NCBI GenBank assembly: GCA_034401795.1
Contig: CM067370.1
Span: 59,259,333-59,323,332 of the forward strand
From: Chaetoderma sp. LZ-2023a
Taxonomy: Eukaryota > Mollusca > Caudofoveata > Chaetodermatida > Chaetodermatidae
Direction: 5' to 3'
Length of the DNA stretch: 64,000 nucleotides
Shown here: piece by piece, positions 1 through 9,723 of the stretch
How positions within the stretch are numbered: the first letter of the stretch is position 1
Layout: each line of letters starts with the position of its first letter
Program-made: the position numbers and the translations under genes
Notes under the pieces: model-generated
The model's database searches: none
What the model was told of the DNA's origin: nothing
Seen by the model: the letters and a program-made list of their open reading frames with translations, nothing else

Positions 1-715
1 AGTTTGACAATTTCCAGAACATTTCCCCCAAAATCTAGGATTTTCACCCAAAAAATTTATGAATCAAAATTCCGAATGGATGATTTGGAGCCTACGACCA
101 TTGAGTTCTTTCAGCCAAGTTTGGTTGAAATCGCTGAGAATGGTAAGAAGCATTTTGACAATTTTTGGTACATTTCCCCTAAAATCTAAGATTATCACCC
201 AAAAAATTGAACAATCAAAATTCTGAATAGAAGTTCTAGAGCTTAGCACCATAGAAGCCATCTAGCCAAATCTGGTTGAAATATAATAGGAGGAGTAGCA
301 TTTTGACCCCTTTCGGTAAATTTTTCATAAATTCTAAGATTTTCACCAAAAAATTGATGAATAAAAATTTCGAACGGATAATCTGGAACCTACAACCATT
401 GAGTTCTTTCAGCCAAATTTGGTTGAAATCGCTCAGAAGCATTTTGATAATTTCCGGTACATTTTTTCTAAAATCTAAGATTTTCACCCAAATAATTGAG
501 GAATCAAAATTTCGAATGGTTGTTCTTGAGCCTACGACCATTGGGTACTTTCAGCCAAATTTGGTTGAAATCGGTCAAAATACTAAGGAGAAAAAGCATT
601 TTGACAATTTATGCCAATTTTTTCAAATCTATGATTTTGACCCAAATAATTGAGGAATCAAAATTCCGAATGGAAGTTCTGAAGCCTACGACTATAAGGT
701 CAGGTGAGCAAATAA
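1..715 (+). repeat. Interior array of P1-type repeat (about 150-base units)
   Basis: Four to five diverged copies of a unit of roughly 145-150 bases lie head to tail. Each holds a phrase like GATTTTCACCCAAAAAATT, then a 'CCTACGACCATT' block and a 'CAGCCAAATTTGGTTGAAAT' block. The same unit fills the interior of minus-strand P1 elements at 31.2-31.9 and 34.2-35.7 kb, so this is a P1 interior without visible ends, probably cut by the window edge. The short ORFs here are by-products of the repeat. Confidence 0.7.
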
Positions 716-880
716 TCACTGATGATTGGAATTCCTTGGAAAACAAATAGTTCACTATTGCCCTGGTTACAAACATTCTATCACCATTTACTGTGTGGCC
801 AGTATCCTCTGATCAAAGTTATAGAGAACTGGGGCCTTGAAACAAACTTGCATTATCATGGAAGCGTGCCCAAAATAAAA
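716..880. other. Short unique-looking spacer
   Basis: About 165 bases between two P1-type repeats. No gene, splice signal or repeat structure is recognised here. Confidence 0.4.
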
Positions 881-1144
881 ACAAGAGGCCCAATGGGCCT
901 GTATCGCTCACCTGGCATTTCAACTAATCTTACTAAGTTTTACATCCATCGGTGTCACTTCCAATGACTTTCAGTCAAATGGTTTAGTTTTCGAGATATT
1001 GACAACAATCTCTGGACATTTTTTTTTTTTTGCATTAGTGATTTTGAACAATGTTTAAGTGAAAATAGATGATATCGGTGATAACTACAGATGGTTTCTC
1101 AACAGTGCAGACAATAATTTCAATTTTCAAAAGCTCTACTTCTT

Positions 1145-1229
1145 GAGTATTTTGAAAACAATTTGACTGAAAGTTGTTGGCAGCTTAGCCACCAACAACT
1201 TTCAGTCCAATTGTTTTCAAAATATTTAT
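1145..1229. repeat. P2 palindrome inside P1
   Basis: An imperfect hairpin whose arms read TTTTGAAAACAATTTGACTG and its reverse complement around a CAGCTTAGCCACC centre. The same hairpin sits at the same place in the P1 copies at 54.3 and 58.4 kb, so it was amplified together with P1. Confidence 0.7.
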
Positions 1230-1451
1230 CAGGTTCAGAGATATAACCTTTGGAATATGTCGTCTGCAAAAACTCAGTCAGACGGTTACCAGAGGTTTAA
1301 ATACAATTGAAGAAAATGGTCTCTAAAGGCAGGTAGGTGGTCTTTATAGCAGGTTATTCCCCACCACCACACAATCCATTTAACACATGCGCATCTGGCT
1401 GAATCACCAAGTTAGCAGCAGGGGTAGGGTGAGCTGGAGTTGATTAAAAAA

Positions 1452-1550
1452 ATAATTTGACTGAGTCATTGCTGCCTTAGGCAGCACCAACTTTCATTGC
1501 TGCCTAAGGCAGCAACAACTTTCAATCAAATACATTTCAAAATATTTTTA
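1452..1550. repeat. P2 palindrome with doubled core
   Basis: Two copies of the GCTGCCTTAGGCAGC / GCTGCCTAAGGCAGC core lie in tandem between the usual AATTTGACTG and CAATCAAAT arms. The related P1 copy at 54.9 kb carries the same doubled structure. Confidence 0.6.
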
Positions 1551-2601
1551 AGAGCATAGATGTCAGAGCACATAACACATATCTTAAATATTTCGGCAGG
1601 ATTGGAAAGGTTAATCCGTTAATTGGAATTTAATATCTAGTTTGCCAATAAAATCTGACATGGTGATAAATCAATGGACAGTGGGAACAAACCTGCATTT
1701 GCCCTATGAAAATGAGACTGCAAATATTTACAGTGATAACTCTGGCATTTTACATCCTATCAGTTTCATTTTCACAACACAGATATTAGATGCCGACATT
1801 AACATTGTGACCAAGTTTGGTGTCAATCCATCAAGAAATAACAAAATGAGCCGCCATTGTTGGTGACGGACAGACAGATGGATGGACAGACATACAGAAG
1901 GTGGATGAGGTCATCGCTATACGACAGCTGACTGACAAGCAAGCGGAGTTAAGAAAACCAATTTCGGCTTCAAAATCCATCAAATAAAAAAATTTAATAT
2001 GGCAGCCAAACACGCTAAAGTTTGATTGGTCCACGGCGGCCATGTTTTTTACCTATCAACTTCCCATGAACAAACTTTAATGGCCCTTAGTCCATAATCA
2101 TATTCCCAAAATTTCAGCCCGATCCGTTCAGCGGTTCTGCAAAATAAGTCGTTTTCACAAAAACTAGGTCATCCAAGATGGCCGCCAAACCATTTGGCCA
2201 ATCAAGTTCCTTCGAACAAATTTGGTTCAGTTCTTGCCCTATACGATATTTCGTGAGTTTTGAATCGATCCACTAAGCGGTTTCAGAGATTTTTAAAGCC
2301 ATTTCCTAAAATCGGCCAAAATCCAATCCAATCCAAATTGGCCGATCGACTTTGTTTGAACAAACTTGGATCCTATGCCCTAAGGATACTTCCTGCTAAA
2401 TATAATTGAAATCGACCCAGTGGTTCTTGAGAAGAAGTCGTTTAAAGAAAAGTTGCCGGATGGACGGATGGACGCCAGACAGACGACGGACGGTCGCCAT
2501 GGCATAAGCTCACTTGGCCATTCTGGCCAGGTGAGCTAAAAACATCACATTTGAAACCGAAATTCGAGAATTTCACGTTTACAGTCATTATAAAGTTAAG
2601 A

Positions 2602-2682
2602 TGTTGAATATTTTGAATCCAATGTGAAGCTGGTGCTGCCTTAGCCAGCTTCCAGTCAAATTAGTTTCAAAATATTCAACAG
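2602..2682. repeat. P2 palindrome
   Basis: A hairpin with arms TGTTGAATATTTTGAA and TTCAAAATATTCAACA around a TGCTGCCTTAGCCAGC centre. It lies between two P1 elements, so it is an independent insertion and not part of P1. Confidence 0.7.
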
Positions 2683-2929
2683 AATTTTGAAACAATCGTA
2701 ACAATTTATATATTCGCTCTTGTCGATTGAAAAGGTTCATCCAGTAACTAGTAGTCATACTCCCTCGGTCTATATATGCTCACCATTTATTATATTTTTC
2801 ATTTCATTTCTGCACTAAAATCTGAGGGCTGTGTATGACTATAACAGTCGTTGTCAAGTCATAGTGCTTACAAGTATATCCCTGACCTTGCGCCGTACAT
2901 GTTACCATCTAACAATTGAGGAAGACCAA

Positions 2930-3065
2930 AACTGTTGTCTAGGAAAATGTAAATTTTCCGACCAAAGACTATTTTTGAAAATGTATCACTGGAATGACTG
3001 CCTCTTAGTCAGCAAATGGGCATTGTCTATGAGAAAATGGGAATTTTCAAGAAAAAATTGGATTG
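2930..3065. repeat. P3 palindrome ('GGAATGACTG' family)
   Basis: The core CACTGGAATGACTGCC...AGTCAG and the flanking AAAGACTATTTTTGAAAATG match the hairpins near 10.78, 30.57 and 53.88 kb. This copy has lost much of its right arm. A 154-residue frame across it has no protein-like features. Confidence 0.5.
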
Positions 3066-4178
3066 TTAGTCTTAATATAACTCTTAGAATTTGGTCATTT
3101 CTAACTTATTGTTCCTCTTTTTTTCAGGTGAGCGGACAATGGCTTCTAAAACAAGAGGCCCCTTGGGGCCTGTGTCGCTCACCTGGAGCACCATCAATTT
3201 TTGTCAAAATTGTTGGTGGGTGGTTTAGTAGTCGTTTAAATGAGTTTGGACATTTTTGCAAGTGCAATATGGCCGCCAAACAAGCTACATTTTGATCGGC
3301 CCACGGCGTCCAGGTTTTTTTTTGACGGATCCACTTCCCGTGACCACATTTTAATAGCCCTTAGTCCTTAATCAAACCGCCCAAATTTTGGTCTGATCCC
3401 TTCAACGGTTCCGGAGGAGTCGTTTTCTGGAAAACTAGGTCATCGAAGATGGTCGCCGAACCATTTGGTCAATCAAGTCCTCTTGAACAAACTTGGCTTA
3501 CCTCTTGGCCTAGATGAAGATTTCCCCAAGCACGTTCGGAGTTTTTAGACATTTCCTAAAATCGGCCGAAATCCAAAATGGCCACCAGGTAAATTGGCCG
3601 ATCAGGTTCATTTGAACAAACTTGGATCCCTATGCCCTAAGGATGCTTCCTGCCAACCATAATTGTAATCGGCCATATTAGTTTTCGAGAAGACTAAATT
3701 TCCCATTGCTTTAGCATGGGAGCTTTTGACGAGAAAATTATCTAAGGTGGCCGTCAAACTGTTTATCCGACAATTTCAAAAATTGCAAATTCGAGCTCAG
3801 AATACCCAAAAACTTATATAGAACCAATTTTGGCCTCAAAATCCATCAAATAAAAAAAATCCAATATGTCCGCCAAACAGGCTACATTTTGATTGGCCTA
3901 CGGGGGCCATGTTTTTTGATGGAGCGGTTTTCCTTGAACAAACTTTAATGGCCCTTAGAAATATTTTTGATTAAAGTCGCTAAAAGTTGCAAAACGATTG
4001 TCAAATTTAGTAAGGAAGCGAGATGCGCATGCGTTGGAGGCTGATTTCCGATATAGTCCATAGACATATATAGCTATAGAGCGCATATCTTCAAACCCTC
4101 CTTCACTATGGGACAAATGATCGCCGGTGAAGCGAGTTCAGTAAGCGCTCTATAAATGAAAATTCTAAAAGCTAGCGA

Positions 4179-4574
4179 TGTGCGCATGCGTTAGTGGCTT
4201 CGTTCTTCCGGTATAATAATAAACTGTTACAGACTTCAGTTTTTAGTTTGGACACCAGTCGGAAACTCGCAATATATATCACGGGGTATTCATAGTCGTC
4301 GACATATTGCTCGTAAACAGACTCTCTTGTAAATCTAAATTCTCCAATAGGGGGGTATGGCTATTGATCATTGCCTCGTCATTAGTTAGCACTATGATAA
4401 ACTTTAAAAATACAATTTTATCTAGGCTGATTCTGGTCGATTTAGACAATGTTTGTCTCGGAAACAGTTATATCATCGCGAATGCTAAACTCCTGTTAGC
4501 GCATCCCCAAATCAAGGCCGACAGTCTAGTTATCCATGCTACAGCGGCGTATCTCACTTGATTCGCGTAAGCGA
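4179..4574 (+). mobile_element. Insertion of about 391 bases inside element X, with a 5-base direct repeat
   Basis: The partner copy at 51.3 kb runs straight through this site, giving a natural empty site. AGCGA occurs at 4174-4178 and again at 4570-4574, as expected of a 5-base target duplication. The insert begins TGTGCGCATGCG and ends CGCGTA. A frame on the plus strand is open from 4247, just after a TTTTTAG, to the stop at 4559-4561, about 104 codons with only non-ATG starts near its beginning. It holds hydrophobic stretches and the phrase LILVDLDNV. I do not recognise the protein. It could be a solo LTR-like piece, a captured fragment or chance. Confidence 0.5.
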
Positions 4575-4777
4575 CAGATTTAGAATGGCATGTCGCCAAG
4601 ATCGACGCATGCGCGAGTGATCTCGAGTACTCTTCTCCAAAGTCGGGAACTTACTTTCTCGCAAGATTATTGGTTAATAAATATAACTACATAGAGCAAC
4701 CAATGAATCGCAAGGAAACTACCGACGGTAAAGAAAATAAACAATGTTTTACGCGGTAATTTTAAGAATGACGTAGT

Positions 4778-4806
4778 AGTACATATATATATATATATAT
4801 ATATAT
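4778..4806. repeat. (AT)n microsatellite
   Basis: An uninterrupted AT dinucleotide run inside element X. The inverted copy near 51.11 kb has a much shorter run. Confidence 0.9.
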
Positions 4807-5202
4807 AGCACTCGTAGTATTCGTAGTAAAACTAGTAACACATGAGCCAATTGATACACGCTGATCACAGTAAAACTTTATCATTCACTATTTAAGCCAG
4901 AGAAAAAAACCATTAGTAATTTTGAAATAAAAATTATTAGCTCTTTCAACTGAAGTCATAGTATCGCAGAAACTCAATTTCATCTTAATAAGCTGTTGAA
5001 TATGTTGCAAGTTTTTAAGGGCCTGCAACAGCTCCCAGTTAAGCACTAACACTATTCAGCCTTCTTACATTGTATTGAATGATGTGTATTTTGTTTAGCC
5101 TACCAGTTCAAAGGGATGTGTGATGTAGGTTGGTAAGTTACAAAATATATGTTAACCCTAGTCAATGAAATCACAGTATTCATGGGAGGTACATTAATGA
5201 TT

Positions 5203-5275
5203 TTTTTGAAAATAATTTGACTGGGATGTGTTGCTGCCTTAAGCAGCAACAGCTTCCAATCAATGTAATTGCCAA
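5203..5275. repeat. P2 palindrome inside element X
   Basis: Holds AAAATAATTTGACTGG, the core GCTGCCTTAAGCAGC and CTTCCAATCAA. A decayed equivalent is present at 50.68-50.76 kb in the other X copy. Confidence 0.6.
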
Positions 5276-6395
5276 ATGTGCCAATATGTATTATTTTAGG
5301 TTTCCTATACTCCCTATATTGGCCAGAGCCAGTACATGCATATTCTGAATCTGACATATGTTATGCATTCCATAGGGAAAACGTTTTGCGAAATCGGAAA
5401 ATTATACTTTTAGGTTGTTTTCGGATTCACTTGCTCACAGCGTGTGTAGACGAAAAAAAGCTGTTTTTGATCATGCAAACATGTTTTGAAAGGTTTCCCC
5501 GTTGGAACACCAACCAGTTTCAATACAGTTTGTTTGCTATGCAAGTGCTATGAACTGCTATGCATTATTCAATTTGTTTAGCAGTGACTGCTACGCAATT
5601 TTTTTCCAACAAAATATTCCCTGAAGCGATTTCGGAGATTTTGAGACATTTCCTAAAAATGGGCCAAAATCCAAGATGGCCACCGGCCAAATTAGCCGAT
5701 CGGCTTCATTTGAACAAACTTGGATCCCTATGCCCTAAGGATGCTTCCTGCTAAATATAATTGAAATCGGCCTAGCAGTTCTCTTTTTAAATTTCCCATT
5801 GCTTTGGTACGGGCGCCTTTGCCGGCAAAATAATCCAAGATGGCCACCAAACCGTTTATCCGACAGTTTCGAAAATGGCAAGTTTGAGCTCAGAATACCC
5901 AAAACCATATATAGACCCAATTTCGGCCTCAAAATCCATCAAATAAAAAAATCCAATATGGCCGCCTAATATGCCACATTTTGATTGGCCCACGGTGGCC
6001 ATGTTTTTGGATGGATCAACTTCCCTTGAACAAACTTTAATGGCCCTTACTTAGTCCCTGATCATATCTCCCAAATTTTGGCCCGATCCCTTCTGGAGGC
6101 CTAAGGCAGCAATGGTTGCCAGTCACATTTATTTCAAAATATCCAACAGTTTTCAAATTCTTGTATGGTTTCCTTGAAAATGGGATATGGCGTATTCATC
6201 AGTGAAAATGTTAATAAAATTTGTAAACAAACTGAATTGACCAATCGACAGTGGATTTAGAAAATTCAGCCTTCTGACGTAATGTAAGACTAAGTTTGAT
6301 TGGATAAAACGACTGTAATGCTTGTGTATTTAACGATCAAAAACTGGTGGTAGCGTGGGACGATAATACATCCCGTCGACCCAGTAAACCAATTG

Positions 6396-6448
6396 TTTCT
6401 TGTCGATAATGTCCCATTGTCCCAATGGGACATATTATCGACAAGAAA
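6396..6448. repeat. Near-perfect 24-26-base-arm hairpin
   Basis: TTTCTTGTCGATAA and TTATCGACAAGAAA form the outer arms, and TGTCCCATTG / CAATGGGACA the inner ones, with a loop of about three bases. It lies between a P1 fragment with no right end and one with no left end. It is not part of the P1, P2 or P3 families. Confidence 0.7.
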
Positions 6449-6479
6449 TATGCTTTTTCCAGGAACTGTCCCAGTTCTA

Positions 6480-7759
6480 CCTCAATCAGTGCCACTTCCA
6501 ATGACTTTCAGTCAAATGGTTTAATTTTCGAGATATTGACAACAATCTCTCGACTGCTTTTTGCAATAGTGACTTTATCCAATATTTATGTGAAAATAGA
6601 TTACTTCAGTGCTAAACATAGAAATTGATTACAGTCACCTTGTATTAAGACTTTATTCAATATTTACGTGAAAATAGATTACTTCAGTGCTAAAAATAGA
6701 AATTGATTAGTCACCTTGTATTAAGACACCACCCAAAGGGAGAATCAGAAGGCAGTCTCTTACGCCAGCTGGTTTCTTAATAAAGGTTCAAATACATTGC
6801 TTAATTGTATTTAGCAAATGAAGAAGTCTTTGAAGGCAGGTGGTCTCTTAACCCTTTCACCCATAAATCCTGGGAAAAGCATATTCTTTATAATATAAAA
6901 CTTATTTTATTGAATGTTTTGAAATTAATTTTACTTGAAGCCATTGTACCATAGGCAGCAATGACTTCCAGTCAAATTGATTTCAAAATATTCAACAGTT
7001 TTTTTGTATGAATGCCTTGAAAATGCGATATAGGGTGAAAGGGGGTTAACAGGGTATTTCAAACTATCCATTTAACACATGTACATCTGGCTGAATGACC
7101 AAGTTAGAACAATGGGATGGGTATCCAATTCTGCTGGAGTTTATTTAGAAAATAATTTGACGGAGTCATGGCTACCTTGGGTAATAACAACTTTCAATCA
7201 AATTCTTTGTTTTTATCTTGTTTGGCAATATAATCAGGGGGATGATAAATTGTTGCATGGTGGAAAAAACATGTCTAATATTCACCCTATGAAAGTAGTG
7301 GCACTATACTAGTAGTGCAAATAGCTAAGGGCTGATAACTTGGTGTTTGACGTCGTATCAGGTTCATATTCGCAACACACATATTAGATGCCGCCAATAA
7401 CATTATGACCAAATTTGGAGTTAATCCACGCAGAAATAACAACATGAGCTGCCATTGTTGCGAAAACCAGTTCATCTAAGATGGCTGCCGATCAAGTTTC
7501 TTTGAACAACCTTGGTTCAGCTCTTGCCCTATATATTTCACTGAGTTTTGAATTGATCCACCAAGTGGTTTCGGAGGTATCTAAAAATCGGTCAAAATCC
7601 AAGATGGCCGCTGACCAAATTGGCTGATCGACTTCCTTTGAACAAACTTAGATCTCTATGTACTAATTTGCTTAAAGACAAAGTTGAAAGACGAAGGGAC
7701 GACGGACAGATGGTTGGCATGCCATAAGCTCACTTGACCATTCTGGTTAGGTGAGCTAA
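6480..7759 (+). mobile_element. P1 element lacking its left end
   Basis: It starts inside P1 at GCCACTTCCAATGACTTTCA, a phrase also at 951 and 54355, and ends with CTCACTTGACCATTCTGG then GGTGAGCTAA. A complete P2 palindrome element is nested at 6848-7049. Confidence 0.65.
6848..7049. mobile_element. Full-length P2 palindromic MITE flanked by TTAA
   Basis: The outer ends read TTAACCCTTTCACC and, reversed, TTAACCCCCTTTCACC. The inner arms TTGAATGTTTTGAAATTAAT and ATTTCAAAATATTCAACAG surround a core with AGGCAGCA. TTAA at both ends followed by CCC resembles the insertion preference and tip of piggyBac-type elements. That is an inference; no transposase is present. Confidence 0.6.
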
Positions 7760-8342
7760 TAATAGGTGTGAATAGTACTCATCGGTTTGAGGCTTACAAT
7801 CTGGTAATCACTTATGGCTACATTTTAAGTACAGAAAAGCGGTTAATTATTCTAGTGAATATTTTGAAAAAAATCTTGCTGATAACTGTTTGCTGCATAA
7901 GGCAGCAACAGTGCAACAGTTTCCCGTCAAAATTATTTCAAAATAGATTAATTCTTAGACCCTATATAACCATAGTCAGGCGGTGGTATGAGACATGTAG
8001 TCTTAAAATGGTTGCAACCCTGGGCACCTTTAATGATCACCGGTAACCACACTTCACTGGCGTACATGCTCGCAATTATTTATTTTTCACAGCGCTTGTT
8101 TCAACACTGATTATCAAAGCTCTGAGATGCTGCGATATTGTTTTATTAACTGGTAAGTTGTCATCAGAATCTGTTTTAATATTTATATTTGCAATGTAAA
8201 AATGTCATACCGATATTACACTATATATTGTTATTTCGATTTTCATAGAATCATATGGATATTGAAACTAATATACTTGCGATACCGGTATTCGATGTTA
8301 TATCGGTATATCATGAAGCACTAAGCTAGTTACTAAAAAAAT
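7760..8342. other. Intronic DNA with one P2 palindrome
   Basis: A P2 hairpin lies at about 7857-7945 with core GCTGCATAAGGCAGC. The rest is AT-rich, with a 'CGATACCGGTATTCG'-like stretch near 8280 that resembles hAT subterminal sequence. No exon was recognised. It belongs to the piwi intron that follows exon 6, if that gene continues off the left edge. Confidence 0.5.
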
Positions 8343-8778
8343 CAGGGTTCATACAGCTGGCAGGTTTTCTTATTCAAGGACTTTTCAGACTTTTTAAGGA
8401 CTTTCAATACTAAAAAAGTTGATTTCTCAAGGGCTCAGAACCAGCATCCCGGACAAAATGAGGATATGGCACTGGTGCAAAATTTCATACAGCTTACCTT
8501 TAGAACCTTTCAAATTACAGTTTGAATTTTGGAAATTACTCGGTTCCAGATATATTTTGCCAGTTAAATTGCCAATCAAATTTTCTTAAATCTTTTTTTT
8601 ACATCAGAACATAACGTTTTGAACACAGTAAAAATTACATGGAGGAAATGTTGATTCTCAAGGGCTTTTCAAAGCGGATGGGTGAAATTCTAGTACTTTT
8701 CAAGACAAACTTCAAATTCAAGGCTTTTCAAGGCAGATGCCAAAATTCAAGGGATTTTTCACGTTTGTACGAACCCTG
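8343..8778. mobile_element. Non-autonomous element with CAGGGTTC ends
   Basis: The left end CAGGGTTCATAC and right end GTACGAACCCTG are inverted repeats. The interior repeats phrases such as 'CAAGGACTTTTCAGAC' and 'TCAAGGGCTTTTCAAAG' in both orientations. The tip resembles hAT-type elements, but no convincing 8-base duplication flanks this copy. A related element lies at 47072-47883. Confidence 0.55.
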
Positions 8779-9642
8779 AACATGTCATGGGAACAACAAG
8801 AAGCGTCCCATGCTCATATTAAACCTTGTGTCGCTAGACGCTGATAAAACCTTACAATTAAAGCCTGGACAAGAATTTTTGGCTACTGTAAACCAAAAAC
8901 TCTTGAAGCTACATGTACAGACAGGGCATGAATACTCTGATGCTCAGTGAACGGTTAAAATTAGGTCACACTGGTCGACTTTCAATACATGACAAACCGT
9001 TAGCACACAATGCATCTATACAACAAGTTTGGTTACCGTACACAAAAACGCTTGAAATTACAGCTATATTACACACCTTTATGCTTTGATATATCCATGT
9101 ACCCAGTTGGTTAACTATGTAGCCTCTAGTGAGAATGGTTTTAAAGAGATTCAAATAGTTTGTGTATTAAATAGTGTCGTTTTGTTTTGTAGAGTTGAAA
9201 GTGTTATTATATGGATGTGCCTATGTGATCTCCTCTGCCAACCTATATTATATATGGGTTTCTATATTAGCCCTCTGATTAAAATATCTATGGTCTTTAG
9301 TTTTAAATTAACCATTCTGATAAGTATTACCCACCAATTACAGTATTTTCCAGGTCGGCATATATTATATTATATATTATATTATATATATATAATTTAC
9401 AGGGGTCAAAATGTCTGAAAATTTTACGACATCCATGGCAATGATCTCACATTTAATGAGGTCATCCTAACTGAACCGAGGTCATCCTTTCATAACAAGC
9501 ATTGCAAATTTCCAGGATTGGAATTCATCAATGGGTGACCTCATCTAAAATTGAGGTCATCTATAGCAATTTGTGGTCTCAAAAATTAGTGGAAGAGTGA
9601 ACATTTTGAACACCCCCCCCCCCTAATATAAATGCTACTAAC
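8779..9642. other. Intronic DNA, AT-rich
   Basis: No gene was found on the plus strand and no further piwi exon on the minus strand. An irregular TATAT/ATTATAT run fills about 9358-9400 and a C-homopolymer lies at about 9611-9623. The few short frames show no recognisable motif. Confidence 0.5.
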
Positions 9643-9723
9643 TTGTGTCTCGGTATGTCTATGCACTGGTCTCGATTATAATAATGGCGGCCAATCTGCG
9701 TCATCCCGATCTCTTGCAAAATC
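9643..9723 (-). CDS. piwi exon 6
   Basis: 81 bases with acceptor TTTACAG at 9730-9724 and donor GTTAGT from 9642. It encodes [19 protein letters not shown] followed by CIDIPRH. QIGRxYY and IPxHK/R are PIWI-clade landmarks just ahead of the PAZ domain. It starts by finishing the split Lys codon of exon 5 and ends with two bases (AA) of the next codon. The following exon (expected to contain a WPGF-like motif) was looked for in 1-9642 and not found. Confidence 0.88.

Larger units (their letters stand above)
881..2539 (+). mobile_element. P1 palindrome-ended element, near-complete copy
   Basis: It opens with ACAAGAGGCCCAATGGGCCT, itself a short hairpin, followed by CGCTCACCTGG. It closes with a GGCCATTCTGGCC-centred hairpin and CCAGGTGAGCTAA. 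The inner CTCACCTGG and CCAGGTGAG form a short terminal inverted repeat. The interior carries phrases such as 'AAGATGGCCGCCAAACC' and 'GAACAAACTTGG', found in all P1 copies, and no transposase. It is closely similar along its whole length to the copy at 58395-59959, which suggests a young subfamily. It is probably non-autonomous; the superfamily is unknown. Confidence 0.75.
3959..5621 (+). mobile_element. Element X, copy 1 (inverted partner at 50.3-51.5 kb)
   Basis: This block is similar over most of its length to the reverse complement of 50258-51548. Shared landmarks are GAGATGCGCATGCG, the 'GACTATATCGG' region, a P2 palindrome, and an end with TTGGAACACCAACCAGTTTC and CCAACAAAATATTCCC. Outer ends AAATATTTTTGA and (reversed) GGGAATATTTTGTT are weakly inverted. 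No transposase is visible; it is probably a non-autonomous DNA element. It carries a further insertion at 4179-4574 that the other copy lacks. Confidence 0.65.
3151..6105 (+). mobile_element. P1 element, interrupted by element X
   Basis: The left end ACAAGAGGCCCCTTGGGGCC and CGCTCACCTGG are intact. P1 interior runs to about 3958, is replaced by element X, resumes at about 5622 and fades at about 6105 without a right end. About 250-270 bases expected from other P1 copies are missing at the X site, so the X insertion went with a deletion. Confidence 0.6.

Noticed and set aside
2831-3295. 154-codon plus-strand frame
   Set aside because: Runs through a P3 palindrome and into the left end of a P1 element; no motif.
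5269-5553. 94-codon plus-strand frame in element X
   Set aside because: Not conserved in the inverted copy at 50.3-50.6 kb, where the frame is broken.
1-9642. Next piwi exon (PAZ, expected WPGF-like motif)
   Set aside because: Looked for by motif on the minus strand and not found; presumably outside the window.
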